Source: Amycolatopsis sp. FBCC-B4732 (GTDB lineage: Bacteria; Actinomycetota; Actinomycetes; Mycobacteriales; Pseudonocardiaceae). Taken from it: a stretch of DNA of 64,000 nt. The stretch lies in the NCBI RefSeq assembly GCF_023008405.1, contig NZ_CP095376.1, positions 4,054,001 to 4,118,000 on the forward strand. The letters are read 5' to 3'. This document shows positions 52,679 to 61,422 of this stretch, one piece after another. Position 1 is the stretch's first letter; each line of letters begins with the position of its first letter. Made by a program: the position numbers and the translations under genes. A model generated the notes under the pieces. The model worked only from the letters and a program-made list of their open reading frames with translations. It made no database searches and was not told the DNA's origin.

Positions 52679-54256
52679 TCACCGGTCCAGGCCCGGCAGG
52701 CGCTGCTCGAGCCCGAGCAGCGCCGCGAAGGGGTCGCCACGCTCGGCGAGGCGGGCCGGGACGTCGCGGATCGTCCACCGGTCCGGGGCCAGCTCCGGGT
52801 CGTCGAGCTCGTCCCAGTCCAGCGGCACCGAGACCGGGGCGCCCGGGCGAGGCCGCACGCTGTACGGCGCGACCAGCGTCTTGTTCAGCACGTTCTGCGT
52901 GTAGTCGAGCCGGGCGCGGCCGCGGCGCTTGTCCTTGGTCCACGCCCAGCTGACCAGGTCCGGCAGCACCCGCCCGATCGTCCGGGACACCGTTTCCGCC
53001 CACGCGCGCGTCTGCTCGTACGTGCAGTGCGGTGCGATCGGCACCCACACCTGGATCCCGCGCTGCCCGGTCACCTTCGGCCGCCCGGTCAGGCCGAAGT
53101 GCTCCAGCGCGGTGCGGTGCAGCCGGGCCAGCTCGACGACCTCGGCGAACGACGTCTCCGGACCCGGATCGATGTCGAACAGCACCCACGTCGGGTGGTC
53201 GACGTCCGCTGCCCGGGACGTCCATGCGTGCAGCTCGAGCGCGCCGTAGTTCGCCAGCCACGCCAAGGTCGCGACGCTGTCGGCGACGACGTACCGCTGG
53301 CTCTCCCCCGGCTCCGCCCGTTCGTTGCGCCAGGTCGTCAGCCACCCGGGCGCGTGCCGCGGGACCTCCTTCTGCCAGAAGCCCGGCTCGGTCACGCCCT
53401 GCGGGAAGCGCTGGGTGTTGAGCGGGCGGCCCGCCAGGTACGGCAGCATGACCGGCCCGGCGGTCGCGTAGTACCGGATGAGGTCCCGCTTCGTGAGCGG
53501 GCGGCGGGGCGCCGGGAAGAGGACCTTGTCCAGGTTGGTGAGGGCGAGCTCGCGGCCCGCGACCGACCACTTGCCCTTGGCGCCGAGCGCGTCGAGCGCC
53601 GCCAGTTCGTCGTCGGTCGCCGCGGCGAACCCCACGGCTTCCTCGGCCTCGCCGGCCGGCCGGTCGCCGTGCCACAGCGCGTCGGGCGCGGCCGCCACCT
53701 CGTCGCTGGTGCGGCCGCTCTTGACCGAGCGCGGGTGGTCTTCGGCGTCCCAGCCGGCCCGGGCGTGCTCGTCCTGCTTGTGCAGCAGGAACCACTGGTC
53801 CCGCTCCCCGCGGTTCGTGCGGACGAGGACGAACCGGCCGGCCAGCTTCTCGCCGTCGAGGTCGAAGTGCAGCGTCCCGTCCTCGATCGCCTTCGCCGGG
53901 TCGGCGTCGACCGGCCGCCACTCGCCGCGGTCCCAGACGATGACGTCCCCGCCGCCGTACTCGCCGTGCGGGATCACCCCTTCGAACCCGGCGTACTCGA
54001 TCGGGTGATCTTCGACGTGCACAGCGAGCCGGCGGGCTTTCGGATCCAGCGTCGGCCCCTTCGGCACCGCCCAGCTGACCAGGACCCCGCCGAGCTCGAG
54101 GCGGAAGTCGTAGTGCAGCCTGCGCGCCCGGTGCCGCTGCACGACGAACCGGTGACCGGCGGGCCCGGCCGGCTCCCCGCCGGCCGGCTCGGCGGTGCGG
54201 TCGAAGTCACGCATCTCCTGGTAGCGCCGCAGTTTGCGGGCCGGGACGTCTGCCAT
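52679..54256 (-). CDS. ligD: LigD-type protein: phosphoesterase plus polymerase, no ligase
   Basis: 525 residues. Residues 35-165 form the 3'-phosphoesterase domain (HRFVVQRHRARRLHYDFRLEL, SWAVPKGPTL, VIPHGEYGGGDVIVWDRG, WFLLHKQD). Residues 225-510 form the PolDom (LTNLDKVLFPAPRRPLTKRDLIRYY, WVLFDIDPGPETSFAEV, TGQRGIQVWVPI, VLNKTLVAPYS). The ligase domain is missing, and the LigC-like enzyme at 43.6 kb could complement it. It is the second LigD-type protein in 9 kb. GGGTAC near 54266-54271 in the short upstream gap on the minus strand could be a -10. Confidence 0.92.
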   Translation of the reverse strand: MADVPARKLRRYQEMRDFDRTAEPAGGEPAGPAGHRFVVQRHRARRLHYDFRLELGGVLVSWAVPKGPTLDPKARRLAVHVEDHPIEYAGFEGVIPHGEYGGGDVIVWDRGEWRPVDADPAKAIEDGTLHFDLDGEKLAGRFVLVRTNRGERDQWFLLHKQDEHARAGWDAEDHPRSVKSGRTSDEVAAAPDALWHGDRPAGEAEEAVGFAAATDDELAALDALGAKGKWSVAGRELALTNLDKVLFPAPRRPLTKRDLIRYYATAGPVMLPYLAGRPLNTQRFPQGVTEPGFWQKEVPRHAPGWLTTWRNERAEPGESQRYVVADSVATLAWLANYGALELHAWTSRAADVDHPTWVLFDIDPGPETSFAEVVELARLHRTALEHFGLTGRPKVTGQRGIQVWVPIAPHCTYEQTRAWAETVSRTIGRVLPDLVSWAWTKDKRRGRARLDYTQNVLNKTLVAPYSVRPRPGAPVSVPLDWDELDDPELAPDRWTIRDVPARLAERGDPFAALLGLEQRLPGLDR

Positions 54257-54292
54257 GCCGGCGGGGTACCCACTATCCGAGTCTTGCCGAAG

Positions 54293-54844
54293 TCAGCGCA
54301 GCACGGCGCGGATCAGGTCGCGCGCCCGGTCCGCGATCGCCGCCGGCGGGCCCAGCAGCAGGTTGGCCTTGGCGCTTTCGACGCCCGGGTGCGGCCGGGT
54401 GGGCGCCACCGCTTCGGCCAGCTTGGCCGTCGCCGCCATCGCGCGCAGCCGCTCCGGCGGCCGGTGGGCGCGCAGCAACGGGAATTCCTCGCGCTCCTCG
54501 TGTTCGGCGTGGGCCAGCACGTCTTCGCGCAGCTGCACGAGCAGCGTGTCGAACCCGTCCGCCTCGGGCCCCATCTTCTGCAGCGTCGTCAGCAGCTCCT
54601 TGGCCCGGTGCTCCTCCCCGAGCCGCGCGTCGACGACCGGGCCCGCCGCGGGTTCGAGGTCCCGGATCTCCGGGTGGACCACCAGTTCCTCCGTCGTCTC
54701 GTGCACCGCGAGCAGCCGCACGAGGTCGTGGAACAGCTCCTCGCGCCGGTCGCCGTCGGCGGTCTCCAGCCCGGCGAACAGCTCACGGATCTCCCGGTGC
54801 TGGCGCTGCAGAAACTCGATGACGTCTTCTTCGTTCTCGGGCAC
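54293..54844 (-). CDS. Hemerythrin-like (HHE) di-iron protein
   Basis: 183 residues, GTG start. Hemerythrin helices with His/Glu ligands in LQRQHREIRELFAGLE, VRLLAVHETTEELVVHPEIRDL, GEEHRAKELLTTLQKMG and VLAHAEHEEREEFPLLRAH. These proteins bind O2 or handle iron/NO or act in oxidative stress. The C-terminal 45 residues are basic-hydrophobic and extra. The RBS lies inside a hairpin. Confidence 0.88.
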   Translation of the reverse strand: MPENEEDVIEFLQRQHREIRELFAGLETADGDRREELFHDLVRLLAVHETTEELVVHPEIRDLEPAAGPVVDARLGEEHRAKELLTTLQKMGPEADGFDTLLVQLREDVLAHAEHEEREEFPLLRAHRPPERLRAMAATAKLAEAVAPTRPHPGVESAKANLLLGPPAAIADRARDLIRAVLR

Positions 54845-54882
54845 GGAAAGCCTCCTCGTTCGGGTGGTGGAGGAGGCTTTCC
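54845..54882 (-). promoter_or_regulatory. 13-bp hairpin containing the hemerythrin RBS
   Basis: GGAAAGCCTCCTC at 54845-54857 is the perfect reverse complement of 54870-54882, loop 12 nt. On the minus-strand transcript, the distal arm carries AGGAGG (Shine-Dalgarno) 6-7 nt before the GTG at 54844, so the RBS would be closed in the stem. It also lies directly after the end of the upstream gene (stop at 54897), so it may act as a terminator or as an RNA switch. Confidence 0.6.
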
Positions 54883-54896
54883 CCGTCCCGGGCGGG

Positions 54897-55082
54897 TTAC
54901 CCGTCCCGCTTCGCCTTTGTGAGCCACACCGCGCCGGCGACGGCCAGCGCGATCCCCGCCGCGGTCCACCACGACCACCACGTGAAGAACGCGACGACCA
55001 GCCCGACGGCGAGCAGCACCCCGCCGCCCACCGCGGCGGTGTCGTCGTTGCCCGAGCGCGAGAACCCCCCGGCGACGGCCAT
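54897..55082 (-). CDS. Small two-helix membrane protein
   Basis: 61 residues. Hydrophobic segments AVGGGVLLAVGLVVAFFTWWSWW and AAGIALAVAGAVWLTKAKRDG with an acidic N-terminal stretch. Its ATG overlaps the stop of the upstream small ANTAR-like gene. No known family. Possibly a stress-related membrane peptide. Confidence 0.6.
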   Translation of the reverse strand: MAVAGGFSRSGNDDTAAVGGGVLLAVGLVVAFFTWWSWWTAAGIALAVAGAVWLTKAKRDG

Positions 55083-55270
55083 CAGCCCACCCGCCGGTCG
55101 ACCGCGGCCACGACGAGGGCGGCGCAGCGGGCCAGCGGCACCCCACGCTCCCGGGCCATCGACGCCAGGGCCGCGTGCGCGGCCGTCCGGTTCACCCCTT
55201 GGGCCGCAAGGACTTCCAGTGCCAGGCCGACGACGTCGGTGACAAGCGGCGTGGCGGTGCGCACGGGCAT
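55082..55270 (-). CDS. Small ANTAR-like protein
   Basis: 62 residues from ATG 55270 (RBS GGAGG). The helical pattern VVGLALEVLAAQGVNRTAAHAALASMARERGVPLARCAALVVAA resembles the ANTAR three-helix bundle seen in the three GAF-ANTAR proteins nearby but without GAF. It could bind the same RNA targets or compete. It overlaps the downstream membrane-protein gene (ATGA). The family assignment is by pattern only. Confidence 0.55.
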   Translation of the reverse strand: MPVRTATPLVTDVVGLALEVLAAQGVNRTAAHAALASMARERGVPLARCAALVVAAVDRRVG

Positions 55271-55370
55271 CGGGGTACCTCCGGGGCGGTCGGGTGCGAC
55301 GGACGCGACCGGGTACCCCGCCGCGTCCGGTTCCACACCGCTCCAGCGAACCATTCCGGGTGACGGTGGT

Positions 55371-56930
55371 TCACCTCCCGGCGAGCCACACCGCGCCGTC
55401 CGGGGGCACCCGGCCGTCGTCCAGCGGACCGCTCGCGAGGAGCACCCGCGAGCCGTCCGGGAGCTCGTACGGCTCGCCGGACAGGTTGACCACGCACCCG
55501 AAGCCCGGCTCGCGCGTGAACGACAGCACGCCGTCCGGGGCGGGCCGCCAGGTCATCGTCCCGTCGCCCAGCGCGGGGTGCTCCCGGCGCGCGGCGAGGG
55601 CGGCGCGGTAGAGGTGGAGCATCGAGCCCGGGTCGCCGTCCTGGGCTTCGGCGGTCAGCGCGCGCCAGCGGGCGGGCTGCGGCAGCCACGTCGGCGCGTC
55701 GCCCTCGGTGAAGCCGAACGGCGGTTCCGTGCCCGACCACGGCAGCGGCACGCGGCAGCCGTCACGGCCGCGGCGGGTGTGGCCGGAGCGCTCCCACGTC
55801 GGGTCGGCGAGCACCTCCTCCGGCAGGTCCTCGACCTCCTCCAGGCCCAGCTCCTCGCCCTGGTACAGGTAGGCGCCGCCGGGCAGGGCGAGCATGAGCA
55901 GCGCCGCGGCCCGGGCCCGGCGCGGGTCGCCGAAGCGCGTCACGTGCCGGACGACGTCGTGGTTGGACAGCACCCACGTCGCGGGCGCGCCGACCGCGCC
56001 GAGCGCTTCGAGGGTCCGGTCGATCACCGCGCGCAGGGCGGTGGCGTCCCACTCGCAGCGGAGGAAGTCGAAGTTGAACGCGGTGTGCAGCTCGTCCGGG
56101 CGGACGTACCGGGCGAGGCGGTCCGGCCGGTCGACCCACGCCTCGGCGACGAACACCCGGTCCGGGCCGAACTCGCCGGCCACCTTCCGCCACGCGCGGT
56201 AGATGTCGTGGACGCCGTCGCGGTCCCAGTGCGGGTGCCCGGTGCGGTCGGGCGGCTGCGCGATCTCCTCGTCCTCGGCGCCGAGGTCGGGGAACGCGGG
56301 GTCCTTGAGCAGGCCGTGGGCGACGTCGATGCGGACGCCGTCGACGCCGCGGGCGAACCAGAACCGCAGCAGGTCTTCGAATTCGGCCCGGACACCGGGG
56401 TTGTCCCAGTTCAGGTCGGGCTGCTCGGGGGCGAACAGGTGCAGGTACCACTCGCCGTCGGCGGCGCGGGTCCAGGCGGGCCCGCCGAAGACGCTGCGCC
56501 AGTCGGTCGGCGGCCGCTCGCCGCCGGGGCCGCGGCCCGGCCGGAAGTGGTAGCGCGCGCGTTCGGGCGAGCCGGGCCCGGCGGCGAGCGCGGCCCGGAA
56601 CCAGCGGTGGTGGTCGGAGGTGTGGTTCGGCACGACGTCGATCAGCACCCGCAGCCCGAGCCGGTGCGCTTCGGCGACCAGCGCCGGCAGGTCGTCGTCG
56701 GTGCCGAAGAGCGGCTCGACGGCCCGGTGGTCCTCGACGTCGTACCCGCCGTCGACCATCGGCGAGCGGTACCACGGCGTGGTCCACACCGCGTCGATCC
56801 CCAGCTCGGCCAGGTACCCCAGCCGGGAACGCAGCCCGGCGAGATCACCGGTGCCGTCGCCGTCAGAGTCGGCAAAGCTGCGTACGTAGACCTCGTAAAC
56901 CACGGCGTCCCGCCACCAATTCGCGTCCAT
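55371..56930 (-). CDS. GH13 alpha-glucosidase/amylase
   Basis: 519 residues. GH13 motifs: I DVVPNHTSDHHRWF, II GVRIDVAHGLLKD (nucleophile Asp), III VFVAEAWVDRP (acid/base Glu), IV WVLSNHDVVRH (Asp). The start WWRDAVVYEVYVRSFADSDGDGTGDLAGLRSRL is characteristic of oligo-1,6-glucosidase/alpha-glucosidases and trehalose synthase-like enzymes. Cytoplasmic, no signal. It hydrolyses short alpha-glucans. Upstream GH13 genes of sugar import are not seen. Confidence 0.92.
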   Translation of the reverse strand: MDANWWRDAVVYEVYVRSFADSDGDGTGDLAGLRSRLGYLAELGIDAVWTTPWYRSPMVDGGYDVEDHRAVEPLFGTDDDLPALVAEAHRLGLRVLIDVVPNHTSDHHRWFRAALAAGPGSPERARYHFRPGRGPGGERPPTDWRSVFGGPAWTRAADGEWYLHLFAPEQPDLNWDNPGVRAEFEDLLRFWFARGVDGVRIDVAHGLLKDPAFPDLGAEDEEIAQPPDRTGHPHWDRDGVHDIYRAWRKVAGEFGPDRVFVAEAWVDRPDRLARYVRPDELHTAFNFDFLRCEWDATALRAVIDRTLEALGAVGAPATWVLSNHDVVRHVTRFGDPRRARAAALLMLALPGGAYLYQGEELGLEEVEDLPEEVLADPTWERSGHTRRGRDGCRVPLPWSGTEPPFGFTEGDAPTWLPQPARWRALTAEAQDGDPGSMLHLYRAALAARREHPALGDGTMTWRPAPDGVLSFTREPGFGCVVNLSGEPYELPDGSRVLLASGPLDDGRVPPDGAVWLAGR

Positions 56931-56970
56931 GGCACCGAGTATCCGGGACTCGCCGGGCTAGGCTCGGAAC

Positions 56971-57777
56971 GTGACCTGGGAGTGGGACGCGACCCTGTAC
57001 GCCGGCAGCGCCGCCCACTACGCGCGGGGCCGGCTCCCCTACCCGGCGGCGCTCGGCACGGCCTTCGCCGCCGAGCTGGGGCTGGACGGCACCGGGCGGC
57101 TGCTCGACGTCGGCTGCGGGCCGGGTTCCCTGACGCTTTTGCTGGCACCGTACTTCGCCGAAGCGGTCGGGCTCGACGCGGACGCGGACATGCTCCGCGA
57201 AGCGGCCCGGCCCGGCATCGGGAACTGCCGGTGGGTGCACCGGCGGGCCGAAGAGCTTCCGGCCGGGCTCGGGCGGTTCCGGCTGATCACCTTCGCCCAG
57301 TCCTTCCACTGGCTGGACCGGCCGCGGGTGGCCGCGACGGCCCGCGGGATGCTCGCGCCCGGCGGCGTCCTCGCCCACGTCCACGCGGCGACGCACGAAG
57401 GCGCCGAAGGATCCGTGCCGCGGGCCGCGATCGCCGAGCTGGTGCGGAAGCACCTCGGCTCGGTGCGACGCGCGGGCCGGGGCGTCCTGCCCGACGGCAC
57501 GCCCGGCGGCGAAGCGGAGATCTACCGCGCCGCCGGCTTCGCGGGCCCGCGACGGTTCGAGGTCCCGGGTCCGGTGGTCACCCGGAGCCTGGACGAGGTC
57601 GTCGACAGCGTCTTTTCGCTGTCCAGCGCGGCACCTCACCTCTTCGGCGACCGCCGCGGCGAGTTCGAAGGCGAGCTCCGGCAGCTGCTGCGCGAGGCTA
57701 GCCCGGCCGGCACGTTCACCGAACGGTTCCGCGAGATCGCCGTCGACCTCTGGACGCCGGTCACCAGGGGTTGTTGA
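56971..57777 (+). CDS. SAM-dependent class I methyltransferase
   Basis: 268 residues from GTG 56971. SAM motif LLDVGCGPGSLTLLLAPYF with acidic LDADADML, then LITFAQSFHWLDRPR (post-motif) and a typical GTG start MTWEWDATLYAGSAAHYARGRLPYP. The methylated substrate is unknown. It is convergent to the ESX operon, with 17 bp of overlap, and is divergent from the GH13 gene across 40 bp. Confidence 0.88.
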   Translation: MTWEWDATLYAGSAAHYARGRLPYPAALGTAFAAELGLDGTGRLLDVGCGPGSLTLLLAPYFAEAVGLDADADMLREAARPGIGNCRWVHRRAEELPAGLGRFRLITFAQSFHWLDRPRVAATARGMLAPGGVLAHVHAATHEGAEGSVPRAAIAELVRKHLGSVRRAGRGVLPDGTPGGEAEIYRAAGFAGPRRFEVPGPVVTRSLDEVVDSVFSLSSAAPHLFGDRRGEFEGELRQLLREASPAGTFTERFREIAVDLWTPVTRGC

Positions 57778-58141
57778 AGTCCTCGTCCTCCTCGGCGGCG
57801 GTGCGGGGCCGCCGGGTGGACCGCGGCTCGTCCCGCCCGGGCCGCGCCGGCGGAGCCGGGGCCGGCGGCGCGAACCCGCCGGGCCCGGGGTACTCCTCCG
57901 CGGCGAACGCCGAAGCCGGCTCGGCGTGCGACCGGTCGGTGCTCCAGCCGGACTTCGTCTTGCGCTGCGCCATTTCGCGGACGTGCTGGACGTACCGCTC
58001 GGCCGCCTGGACCTGCTTGGTCATGTACTCCTGGGAGCGGGCCTTGATCTCCTCGCCCTGCTGTTCGCGCAGGGCACGGCGATCGGCCTGCTCCCGGACC
58101 AGGCCGTCCAGCTCCGCCTTCATCCCGGCGATGTCGCTCAT
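57761..58141 (-). CDS. Coiled-coil protein at the end of the FAAL-ESX operon
   Basis: 126 residues. Residues 1-60 are helical with heptads (IAGMKAELDGLVREQADRRALREQQGEEIKARSQEYMTKQVQAAERYVQHV); the rest is Pro/Arg/Glu-rich and unstructured, ending in EDEDFNNPW. No signal peptide. The helical part plus disordered tail resembles small ESX-associated proteins; the acidic NPW end recalls other ESX tails. It is the last gene of the operon. Confidence 0.6.
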   Translation of the reverse strand: MSDIAGMKAELDGLVREQADRRALREQQGEEIKARSQEYMTKQVQAAERYVQHVREMAQRKTKSGWSTDRSHAEPASAFAAEEYPGPGGFAPPAPAPPARPGRDEPRSTRRPRTAAEEDEDFNNPW

Positions 58142-58218
58142 GCGCGCCCCTCGCCGACGCTCGGCGCGGCCTGAGCGGCACGCGCGGTGTTCGATGATTC
58201 GCTCGCAAGCTCACTCAT
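58138..58218 (-). CDS. 26-codon ORF between the giant substrate and the coiled-coil gene
   Basis: ATG 58218 to TGA 58138-58140 encodes 26 residues (MSELASESSNTARAAQAAPS then VGEGRA). It has a fair RBS (GGGAGA) and overlaps the next ATG as ATGA, the junction style used by all other genes of the operon. No family. It may be only a re-initiation leader for the next gene. Not confirmed by conservation. Confidence 0.35.
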   Translation of the reverse strand: MSELASESSNTARAAQAAPSVGEGRA

Positions 58219-58227
58219 GCGTCTCCC

Positions 58228-61200
58228 TCACCAGCTCCGGCGGGCGGTCGGCGGGTCTTCGTCGTCGTTGAGGGAGCCGATGATCCGGCGGCCGGGCTCA
58301 CCGAGGTTGTCGAAGACAGCGCCTTCGATCCGGTAGGCGGGCGACTTGCGTTCGGTGTCTCCCCCGCCCGCGCCTTGGCCGCCGCCCATGGCACCCATGC
58401 CCGCCATCCCGCCGCCCATCGACGAGCCCGGTGCGCCGTTCGCCCCGGCGGCCGCGGGCGCGAACGCCGCGACGGGCTGCGGCTGCGCGCCGCCCGCGCC
58501 GGTGTGGGCGCCCCCGGACATCGGCGTCTCGCCGAGCCCCGCGCCGCCCGGGTCGAAGCCCGCGCCGGTGAGGCCGGCCCCGCCGTGCGAACCCCCGCCG
58601 ATCCCGGCCGGCGACGGGCTGCCCCCGCCGCCGTGCGAGCCGCCGCCGTGGTCCCCGGCTCCGTGGTCTCCACCGCCGTGGTCTCCGGCGCCGAGGTCTC
58701 CGGCGCCGTGCGGCTTGAGGTCCTCGAGGGTGCCGCGGTGGGTGGGCAGGTCGTCGTCGAGCTTCTTCGACGGCGTGTCCCCGAGCGCGTCCGACGGCTT
58801 GTCGTCTTCGCCGAGGGTGTAGGTCGTCGGCTTCCCGGTGCCGTCGTCGACGGTGACGACGGTCGGGCCGTCCGCGCCGTCGGGCCGTTCGGCGGTGATC
58901 TTGAGGTCGCCGTCCTGGATGTGGATCTTGCCGTCCGGGCCCGGGCGGTAGCAGTCGTCGTCCGTCCCTTGTGGACCGTCGGTGGACTTGCCGTCGCCGG
59001 ACCAGTCGAGCTTGAAGTCCTTGGGGTCGCCGGGTCCGTCGCCGACCTTGATGTCCATCTTGCCGTCGTGGTCCGGCTCGGTCATCTCGAAGGTCTTGTC
59101 GCCTTGCTTGACCTTGAGGACGTCGGGGTCGTCGTCGCCCTTGGCGTCGGGCTTGCCGTCGCCGTCCTTGTCGCCGCCGAGCAGGCTGTCCGGCTTGCCG
59201 TCGCCGTCCTTGTCCGCGAGCGGGTCGTCGGGCTTGCCGTCGCCGTCGGCGTCCAGGCCGGTTCCGCCCGGCTCGGTCTTGATCGGGTCGCCGTCCAGGC
59301 CCTTGAGCGCGTCGGCCGCCTTCTTCTTGGCGTCTTCCACCGCCTGCTGCGCGTCGGCCTTGCCGTCGTCACCGGAACCGGAACCGGAACCGTCACCGGA
59401 GCCGGACCCCTCGCCGCCGCCCGAGCCCGAACCGCCGCCGAGGCCGCCGGCGCCGTCGTCGGTCTGGATGCCGGGGCCGCTGAACTCGCTCAGCGCGTCC
59501 GCGGCCTTCTTCTTGGCCGCCTCGGCAGCGGCGGCCGCGGCGTCCTGGCCGCTCGAGGACGGGGACGGCGTCGAGGAGGGCGACGTGTCGTCCGGACCCG
59601 GACTCCCGCCCGAACCCGAGCCGCCACCCGAACCACTGCCTGAACCACTGCCTGCCCCGCCGCCCGAGTCACCGCCGAGTCCCGCGCCCGCGCCGGAGTC
59701 CGTCTGGATGCCGGGGCCGCTGAACTGGCCCAGCGCGTCCGCGGCCTTCTTCTTGGCTTCCTCCGCGGCCTGGGCCGCCTGCTGCTTGGCCGCCTCCGCC
59801 TGGGCCGCGCCGTCGTCCTGGCCGCCGCCCGGCGAGCCGGAACCGCCGCCCGCGGGACCGCCGCCTCCGGTGGACCCGTCCGGGATCGGCGGGATCGAGC
59901 CGCCGGAGCCGGAGCCCCCACCCGAACCGCTGCCGGAACCACTGCCCGAGCCGCCGCCCGCCCCGCTGGGTGTGTCGGTGCCGGAACCCCCGCCGGAGCC
60001 GGAGCCGCCGCCCGGCGCACCGGAGCCCGAGCTCGTGTCGGGGATCGGCGGCACCTGGCCACCGCCCCCACCGGTGCCGGAACCACCGGAACCCGAGCCG
60101 GACCCACTGCCCGAACCACCGGAGCCGGACCCGCCGCCCGAGCCGCTACCCGAACCGGATCCGCCGCCCGAGCCACCCGGACCGCCACCGGCGCCGCCGG
60201 TCGTGCCGGGACCACCGGGACCGCCCGAGCCCGCGCCGCCGGTGCCGCCGGCGCCCTCGAACTCGTTCTTGACCTTGCCCATCACCTTGTCGAGGGCGTC
60301 GTAGGCCTTGTCGACCAGGTCCTTGGTGTCCTTGCAGGTCTTCTCGAAGCCCTTGTACAGCCGGTCCCACATGTCGGGGTTGAACTGGTTCTGGATCCAC
60401 TGCTTGGCCAGGTCCTGGCCGTGCTTCTTGATCTCGTCGCCGTCGCAGCAGCCCTGGTCGTTGAGGGTCTTGACCAGGTTGGTGCCGAAGTTGAGGTCCA
60501 TCCAGCCCGCGATCTGGGCGAGGTCCTGCTCGTTGCCGTGCTCGCCGCTGGCGACCGCGACGACCTTCTGCGCCATCGTGTAGTCGGCCTTGCCGACCAG
60601 GTCGGTGTACATCCCGATGACGGCGTCGGCCTTGCCCTTGCACAGCTGGAACACCGTCGTGGCGGTGTTCTTCGTCGCCTCGCTCGCGTTGCCGAGCGTC
60701 TGCGACAGCTTGGCCGCCTTGGGCTGGATCTTGTCGTTGTAGTTGTCGGACGCCGCGTCGGCACCCGCGCCGCTCCAGGTCTGGTACAGGGTGCCCAGCT
60801 GGGAGCCGGTGTCCTGCAACGTCCGGTCCACCGTCTCGGAGCCGCGCTTGAAGTGCGCGGCGTCGGCGACGAAGTCCGCGAAGCTGATGCCGCGCTGCTC
60901 GTCGAACGGCGTCCGGATGTCCTTGTCGAGGTCGAGCGCGCGGGTGTTGCCGCGGCAGTCGGCCGGGATCTTGGCCAGCAGCGAACCGAACGTCTCGAAC
61001 AGCTTCAGCGCGGGCGCGGCGGCGTCGAAGATCTCGTCGGACGTCTTGGTCCCGCTGGTGGTCCCGTCGTCACCGGACGCGGGCGGCTGGCTGCCGTCGA
61101 GCTTGGACTTGCCCTCGTCGACGGCCTTCTTTTCCTGGTCTTCGTTGTACGAGTTCTGGTCGCCGCTCTGCTTGGCCTTGTCGAAGGCCTCGTCGACCGA

Positions 61201-61422
61201 CTGCCCGGCGAACAGCGGGTTGGCGTTGTACGCGCCCGCGTACTTCTCGGCTTCCTGCCGCTTCTGCTTGATGTCGTCCGGTTCCTGGTCGGCCAGGAAC
61301 GGCGGCGGCGGCGGGTTTTCCCGCAGCCAGCTGCTGATCAGCGCGCTCTTCTGCCCGGCGGGGACGCTCGGGTCGTCCAGCAGCGCCTTGACGTCGGACC
61401 ACTTCTTCTTCTCGCCGGCCAT
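58228..61422 (-). CDS. 1064-residue Gly-rich ESX-like substrate with Ca-binding-type repeats
   Basis: Residues 1-390: helical, no signal peptide, with FADFVADAAHFKRGSETVDR, TWSGAGADAASDNYN (W near 217, WxG-like), and several Cys (CRGN, CKGK, CCDGD, CKDTK). Residues 390-690: Gly/Ser/Pro linkers carrying two repeats with KKKAADAL and FSGPGIQTD (about 557 and 635) and a third, KKKAADALKGLDGDPIKTE, at about 695. Residues 722-760: three DxDGDGKPD units, as in thrombospondin-3 calcium sites. Then an acidic beta-like region (DKTFEMTEPDHDGKMDIK), a HG-rich stretch (DHGAGDHGGGSHGGGG) and a conserved-looking end, ERKSPAYRIEGAVFD. ATGA overlap with the WXG100-like gene. A wall- or surface-acting substrate is inferred. 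Confidence 0.75.
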   Translation of the reverse strand: MAGEKKKWSDVKALLDDPSVPAGQKSALISSWLRENPPPPPFLADQEPDDIKQKRQEAEKYAGAYNANPLFAGQSVDEAFDKAKQSGDQNSYNEDQEKKAVDEGKSKLDGSQPPASGDDGTTSGTKTSDEIFDAAAPALKLFETFGSLLAKIPADCRGNTRALDLDKDIRTPFDEQRGISFADFVADAAHFKRGSETVDRTLQDTGSQLGTLYQTWSGAGADAASDNYNDKIQPKAAKLSQTLGNASEATKNTATTVFQLCKGKADAVIGMYTDLVGKADYTMAQKVVAVASGEHGNEQDLAQIAGWMDLNFGTNLVKTLNDQGCCDGDEIKKHGQDLAKQWIQNQFNPDMWDRLYKGFEKTCKDTKDLVDKAYDALDKVMGKVKNEFEGAGGTGGAGSGGPGGPGTTGGAGGGPGGSGGGSGSGSGSGGGSGSGGSGSGSGSGSGGSGTGGGGGQVPPIPDTSSGSGAPGGGSGSGGGSGTDTPSGAGGGSGSGSGSGSGGGSGSGGSIPPIPDGSTGGGGPAGGGSGSPGGGQDDGAAQAEAAKQQAAQAAEEAKKKAADALGQFSGPGIQTDSGAGAGLGGDSGGGAGSGSGSGSGGGSGSGGSPGPDDTSPSSTPSPSSSGQDAAAAAAEAAKKKAADALSEFSGPGIQTDDGAGGLGGGSGSGGGEGSGSGDGSGSGSGDDGKADAQQAVEDAKKKAADALKGLDGDPIKTEPGGTGLDADGDGKPDDPLADKDGDGKPDSLLGGDKDGDGKPDAKGDDDPDVLKVKQGDKTFEMTEPDHDGKMDIKVGDGPGDPKDFKLDWSGDGKSTDGPQGTDDDCYRPGPDGKIHIQDGDLKITAERPDGADGPTVVTVDDGTGKPTTYTLGEDDKPSDALGDTPSKKLDDDLPTHRGTLEDLKPHGAGDLGAGDHGGGDHGAGDHGGGSHGGGGSPSPAGIGGGSHGGAGLTGAGFDPGGAGLGETPMSGGAHTGAGGAQPQPVAAFAPAAAGANGAPGSSMGGGMAGMGAMGGGQGAGGGDTERKSPAYRIEGAVFDNLGEPGRRIIGSLNDDEDPPTARRSW

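Noticed and set aside
51653..54922. A 1089-codon plus frame across the LigD and PfkB genes
   Set aside because: Antisense and other-frame shadow of well-supported genes; caused by high GC content.
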